A DNA stretch of 64,000 nucleotides from Magnaporthiopsis rhizophila (lineage: Eukaryota; Ascomycota; Sordariomycetes; Magnaporthales; Magnaporthaceae), in assembly GCA_003049465.1 (NCBI GenBank), contig PYSS01000079.1:62848-126847 (forward strand), given 5' to 3'. A program made the translations under genes and the position numbers. The notes beneath the pieces were generated by a model, which made no database searches, had not been told where the DNA came from, and saw only the letters and a program-made list of their open reading frames with translations. Below are positions 59,102 to 64,000 of this stretch, piece by piece; positions within the stretch are counted from its first letter, which is position 1, and each line of letters opens with the position of its first letter.

Positions 59102-60010
59102 TTAGGTAGGTAGCTGGTTCTCCGTCGTTGATTCCGACCTCTTCTTGAGCCACTCGTGTTCGTCTTTGTTAGCATGCCTCAACTTGACCTTGTTCTTGTC
59201 CCAATTCGTGGTATTCTTGAGCCATGTCGCACAGTCGGTATCTCTCACGAAGCCTGTCGCATCGATGTTGGAGTCCACGTGTACCGTCTTCCCGTCGTGA
59301 GGATCTACAGCCTCCGATCCCTTGCTGTTTACCTTGCTATCCATCCCGGACGAGATGAGATTGTTGATCAGATGCTCCTGCTTGGTCCGAGACCGTGTCA
59401 GGCTTGGTTGCGGAGTCTGGACGATTTTCTGGATAAATGCCGGAGCCTGGGAGCCCCATCGACGCGACTGAGGATCCTTCTTTGTGTTGGGAACATCCGG
59501 AATCTCTGCATCTCCGTTAAGCTTCAGCGGAGGGGGCGGCGGGCCGGTGTATGGCAGACCCTGTGGCATTTCCCATTTCCTCGGGTTCGGATCGATGTCT
59601 CGTTTCTTCTCGATCGAGAGAGTGAGGCGTACCAACCGGTTGTTCTTCCTATTCGGAAACTGATGTGACAGAGGCGGCGACTTCGGCATCCTGGCGCCAT
59701 ATCCGCCCTCTGCCCGGCGTCTTCTAGAGTGGAGAGAAAAGGAGCGAGCGTCAGCATCTTGCTTGAGTTCAGCGTTCGGGGAGTGCATCCATCTCGACTG
59801 ATCGATGGGGCTGGCCCGTTGCCAGCCCTGAAGCTTGGGGGACTCTGGGTCCGTGGTGCCGGAAGGAGTTATGATCTGGGGATGATAATTCTTGGATTCA
59901 CCACTTCGGTAGTGTGAGTTGTGGTTAGCTATTGCGGATCTGTGTGTCAAGCGCAAAGTCAGCAGGGGAGCTGGAGGTCTGGAGGGTGTGTCTAGTGTCA
60001 AATCTGTCAT
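59102..60010 (-). CDS. Unrecognised hydrophilic protein
   Basis: A single open frame of 302 aa starts at an ATG (60010). The composition is hydrophilic and basic, with Pro-rich parts (GPPPPPLKLNGD) and no signal peptide or membrane segment. The C-terminal third looks more ordered: FIQKIVQTPQPSLTRSRTKQEHLINNLIS, then FVRDTDCATWLKNTTNWDKNKVKLRHANKDEHEWLKKR across about residues 195-295 (quoted here in separate pieces of the frame). I do not recognise the family. An intron near the N-terminus cannot be excluded, because GCTAAC and several AG dinucleotides lie in the first 120 nt. Its promoter is shared with CTF18, which diverges from it. It is moderately likely to be a real gene because of its length, ATG start and amino-acid composition. 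Confidence 0.55.
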   Translation of the reverse strand: MTDLTLDTPSRPPAPLLTLRLTHRSAIANHNSHYRSGESKNYHPQIITPSGTTDPESPKLQGWQRASPIDQSRWMHSPNAELKQDADARSFSLHSRRRRAEGGYGARMPKSPPLSHQFPNRKNNRLVRLTLSIEKKRDIDPNPRKWEMPQGLPYTGPPPPPLKLNGDAEIPDVPNTKKDPQSRRWGSQAPAFIQKIVQTPQPSLTRSRTKQEHLINNLISSGMDSKVNSKGSEAVDPHDGKTVHVDSNIDATGFVRDTDCATWLKNTTNWDKNKVKLRHANKDEHEWLKKRSESTTENQLPT

Positions 60011-60831
60011 CGGGAAAGATACGAAAATCCCAAGGCGAGTGCTTGGGTAGAGAAAAAATTTGAAGGATGGGCTGTACTCTCGTGCAGCGGCTGTGTGCTG
60101 TGGCGTCAGGAAGAGCTTTATAGCGCTTGTTCAGGTCGGAGCGAATAGTAAGATGGGCGAGTTAGTAAGATGGGCGAGAGAGGATCACACGAGATGGCAA
60201 GAGGCATCAGTTGATTGCAGCTGATTGCGGGGGAGACTCCCGTCGGTGCGACTTTGCGCTGCAGGACCGATTGACAGCGAGGCGCAGCGTCGAGCCCAGG
60301 CAGGCTGAAGGAGCAGTTGAGCGTGCTCGGAATCGAACGCCCTGCATCCGCCATTTTGGGAGCGCTTACTCAGTCAGATCTTTATCAGGCACTGGGTTTC
60401 TTGGCAGTTGGCGATGGGACCGAAATGTTTTGAATTTGCTTTCGTAGGTTCCTACCCGGACACCTTGCTAGGACATATCTAGATCTCGATCATACAGGGC
60501 TAAGCATCATGGCGATGGATCTCCCAGCTCGTGCAGTTTGGTGTTGTGCTTTCGTTGCCTGTAGTTGGTCGGTGCCTGGGTCCTTTACATAAGCAGGCCA
60601 GGCGATTGGCTTACCTAACCGCCCCTGTCCATCAATTCGGCGACGCGTCTCTCCAGATCCACACGCGATTTCTCGCGTATCAATTAAATGCGTAACCCTG
60701 AGACCTCCACGCTTCCAAACCACGCCAGCGAGGGGCAGCGACGACGCTATTGTGTTATAAAGAGAACGAGATAACAGTGACACTTTCGGACCGCGAATTC
60801 GCGAATAACTCCAATTCCCTGTCATCCAACC
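60011..60831. promoter_or_regulatory. Divergent intergenic region upstream of CTF18
   Basis: 0.8 kb between the starts of the unrecognised minus-strand gene and CTF18. It should hold both promoters. No specific element was recognised with confidence. Confidence 0.5.
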
Positions 60832-63800
60832 ATGCTGGCAGCATCATCCCCTATATCCTACCCGCATACCTCGTCCCCGCCCCGGAAGCGTCCGTTGGCC
60901 TCCCCAACACGCGGCAATGGCCCCCCGCAGAAGCCGAAGGCTCGGACCCGGGCTGGCTTCATGATGGACGACGACTCCGACGACGATGAGGACGAATTTC
61001 AGGAGCTAGCCTCGGGCCCCGCCCCCAAGAGAATCCTCGTCGATCACACGATCAACACAAAGCGAAGCCAGCATGGAATGCTTGATGTGGTAGCAGAGAA
61101 GGAACCATCAACCGCGGTCAGAACCCGCGAAGCGCGTAGAAGCGAGCCAGCCGAAGATCCAGATGAGGAAGAGGAACGCTACAGAGCCCTGTTCGATCGC
61201 CCCGCCCCAACGACGCAAGAGGCTGACTACATGCCCCGAGACGATGCCACCGCGCGGCCCATGACGATACAAACATGCTCGGGAAAGTCGCTCTCCATTA
61301 GAGAGAGAAAACCAACCGAGCTCACATCCTATGAGAATATTGTGGCCGCAAGATCAAGACACAAGGAAGGGCGCGCAAAACGAAGTTACTATGGCATAGA
61401 AATACATGCTCTCATGGACGCTGCTGAGCAGGAGGAGAGGGAAAAGATCCTGGCAGAGGCTGCTGATGCCGAAGCCGCAGCAAACCGTCGCTCTGCCCCG
61501 GTTCAGTCTGTCGAGGTCGTGTCCGTCGAAACTGGGAAGCGCCCAAAGAAGACGCTGTTGTGGACAGAAAAGTACCGCGCCCGCAAGTTCATGGATCTCG
61601 TTGGTGACGATCTCACCAACCGCCAGGTTCTCCGCTGGCTCAAGCGCTGGGACCCCGTGGTATTTCCCCAGGCCGCCAAGTCCAAAGCAGCCTCTCGCCG
61701 CGTCGGGGCAAAAGCCCAGCAGCAACAGCAAGGCCAAGAAGACGAGAAGCCGCACCGCAAGATCCTGATGCTCACGGGGCCGCCGGGGCTGGGAAAGACG
61801 ACCCTGGCACATGTCTGCGCGAAGCAGGCAGGATACGAGGTTCTGGAGATCAACGCTAGTGACGACCGAAGCCGAGACGTTGTGAAGGGCCGTATCCGGA
61901 CCAGTCTCGGAACGGAAAACGTCAAGACGGTCGAGCAGCACAAGCCAAAGGATGGGAAGTCGGGCCAACCGCCACCAAAGATCGCCCGGCCAGTTTGTGT
62001 TGTTGTTGATGAGGTAGATGGTGTTGTGTCTGGCTCGGGAGGGTCCGGCGAGGGCGGCTTTGTGAAGGCGCTCATCGACCTCGTCACGACGGATCAGAAG
62101 AACAGTGCAGCAGCCGCAACGTCTGGTGGAAACCGGCGAAAGAAGAAAGGCGACGATTTTCGGCAAATGAGGCCACTGATCCTTATCTGCAACGACGTCT
62201 ACCACATATCGTTGAGGCCGCTACGGCAGTCCGGCCTCGCCGAAATCATCCACGTAGGCAAGCCGACCATCGACTCGGTGGTGACGCGGCTCAAGAACGT
62301 CTTTGAGAAGGAGGGCATCCCATGTGAGAAGGATGCGGCGCGGAAGCTGTGTGAAGCCGCCTGGGGCATGAGCAGCGGCATTGACGCGCGGCGCGGTGCC
62401 GAGAGCACGGTTGAGGGAGACCTGCGTGGCGTCATGGTCGTCGGAGAATGGGTTGCCGGGCGCCTCAGGGCCACGTCGACCCCTGTGGACGGCTCTGCGC
62501 CTCGCCTGACGAGGCAGTGGGTTGAGCTCAACGTTGCCGGCGAACTGGCACACGGCGGCGGCGGCGCCAGGGGCCTGGGCAGGGGCGGGACCAAGGACGT
62601 GGTCACGCGCGTCTTTCAGGAAGGGGCGGGGTTTCCGAAGCAGCAGCAACGGGGCGATCAGGGGCTGGGGGACAGAAACACGCGCCGAGAGCAGCCGCAA
62701 GCGCAGCTCGGGTTCGCCGAGCACGAAAAGAAGCACGCCATGGCGCGACTAGGCGAGATGGTGGACGCCAGCGGAGAGGTCGACCGCATCATGACGGAGA
62801 TCTTTGCTGAGTTTCCGGCACGCGAGTTCAACGACGACTGCTACCTGAGCAAGCCCAACACGGCATACGAGTGGATGCACTTTCATGACATGTGCTCCAC
62901 CCGCCTCTTCTCGGGCCAGGAGTGGGAACTGGCCCCGTACCTCTCGCAGCCCGTGCTGGCGTGCCACAGCCTCTTCGCCTCGCCGCGCCGGCACGTGCCC
63001 AACGCGGGCTACGACAAGAACTGGGGCAACAACGACGGCGGTGGCGGCGGCGGCGACGACGGGGATGCGATCCCGATTCCCTTCTCCGGGCCGAGAGCCG
63101 ACTACGAGGCGCGCGAGGCCGAGAAGCACAACCGCGCGGCGCTGCAGGGGATCCAGGCTCAGCTGTCGCCGGCGCTGGCGCGCTCGTTCCGCAGCCCGGA
63201 GCACGTGGCCACCGACCTGCTCCCCTATCTGCTCCGGCTCGTGTCGCCCAACGTGAAGCCGGTCGTGGTCGGGGGCAGTGGCGGCGGCGACAAGGGCGCC
63301 AGCTCCATCGCTAGCGTGCGGCGCGAGAGCGAAAAGGTCATGGTGCGGCGGGCCGCAGAGGTCCTGGCCGAGCTCAACATCGAGCTGGTCAAGGGCAAGA
63401 TTGAGGAGGCGAACCCTTCGGCCTTTGGCAGGCCGCAGTGGGTCTACAGGTTGGAGCCGTAAGTCTTACTTTCCTCTCTCTTCCTCCTTTTTGTCACATC
63501 AAACCTCGTCAAAGCCGTACGTAGGTATTGACCTCCTCCGGGCTGCCGCAGGGACATTGATTCTCTTTCGACCTTCGAGACCATGGGGGCCTACGTTCTT
63601 GCCACGCAGGCGCCAACGCGCTACGCAGTCCGCCAGGTTCTAGATCAGGAGCTGCACAAGACGCGCGCTGCACGAGAAAACGCGGCAAGGCAAGCGAGGT
63701 TCGGGGGAGGCGGGGACCACCACCACCACGAGGGTGTCGAGCCGCAGCGCGTCAATTTGGACAACAAGGAGAACTCGGCGGCGAAGAGGGATGGCGACAA

Positions 63801-64000
63801 GGGTACTGTCTCCACCATGCCCGCGGCCCCCGTGGCCGTCAAGCGCGACTTCTTTGGCAGGATAGTCACGCAGGCACCGCGGCCGCTGCAGGACGCGGAC
63901 GGCAACGCGAGAGGCGGCGGGGACGAGGTGAAGAAGAAGGGGAAGATGGTCTGGGTCACGTACAACGAGGGACTGAACAATGCGGTGCGCAAGCCCATCT
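60832..64000 (+). CDS. CTF18: Chromosome transmission fidelity protein 18 (alternative RFC large subunit), 3'-truncated by the window edge
   Basis: Exon 1 is 60832-63458; a 93-nt intron (63459-63551) follows, and exon 2 continues past the window end. About 1025 residues are visible. The acidic N-terminus leads to LLWTEKYRARKFMDLVGDDLTNRQVLRWLKRWDP, the CTF18 version of the RFC box. The AAA+ core has Walker A at 316-324 (GPPGLGKTT), INASDDRS, Walker B with D393-E394 (VVVDEVDG) and ICNDVY. C-terminal landmarks are DCYLSKPNTAYEWMHFHD and, in exon 2, KRDFFGRI...WVTYNEGLNNAVRKPI. In the family this subunit joins RFC2-5, DCC1 and CTF8 to load or unload PCNA and to support sister-chromatid cohesion and replication checkpoints in the nucleus. 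A DHHHHE stretch and Gly runs mark a species-specific insertion. Confidence 0.95.

Noticed and set aside
60328..60352. tRNA T-arm-like sequence (GTTCGATTC on the minus strand)
   Set aside because: The flanking bases do not form a five-pair T stem and no acceptor or anticodon stem can be built around it.
1..64000. CRISPR arrays, operons, Shine-Dalgarno sites
   Set aside because: The window is fungal nuclear DNA; no regularly spaced repeat-spacer array is present and bacterial signals do not apply.

Overview
The window is nuclear DNA of a filamentous ascomycete, most likely a Sordariomycete. Coding sequence is GC-rich. Introns are short (65-112 nt), GT..AG, often with CTAAC-type branch points. 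The genes are standard fungal ones: PMS1, MRP51, RPS17, RTR1, BBC1, divergent FAS1/FAS2, guanine deaminase, a MARVEL-like protein, a bZIP factor and CTF18. Every assignment comes from reading the translations and family motifs; no search was run.

Layout. 1-20.5 kb is ordinary gene space: the 3' part of PMS1 (+), a four-helix membrane protein (-), mitoribosomal MRP51 (+), RPS17 (+, three exons), RTR1 CTD phosphatase (-), the SH3 protein BBC1 (+, three exons) and an unrecognised fungal protein (-, two exons). 20.5-29.1 kb is an 8.65-kb stretch where I find no credible gene. 29.1-43.9 kb holds the complete cytosolic type I fatty acid synthase: FAS2/alpha (-, three exons, 1861 aa) and FAS1/beta (+, two exons, 2112 aa). 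They diverge from a 2.6-kb promoter that carries two copies of a palindromic 12-mer and a nested inverted repeat. 45.2-49.2 kb has guanine deaminase and the MARVEL-like protein.

49.2-56.3 kb is the oddest part. A well-formed TATA promoter points into a roughly 2.9-kb, CpG-rich block with abrupt edges, whose open frames look coding but are short, shift frame repeatedly and occur on both strands. Beside it is a small gene (53699-54311) of a type expanded in fungal genomes, whose intron contains six tandem 11-bp copies of a branch-point-like motif. More broken coding-like sequence follows, with an assembly gap between two poly-G runs. From 56.3 kb ordinary genes resume: a bZIP factor (-), an unrecognised protein (-) and the replication clamp loader subunit CTF18 (+), which runs off the right end.

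How the genes work together: the only functional module is FAS1/FAS2, whose products form the alpha6-beta6 synthase; the shared promoter suggests coordinated expression. The other genes are unrelated housekeeping functions (mismatch repair, translation, transcription, actin patches, purine salvage, replication).
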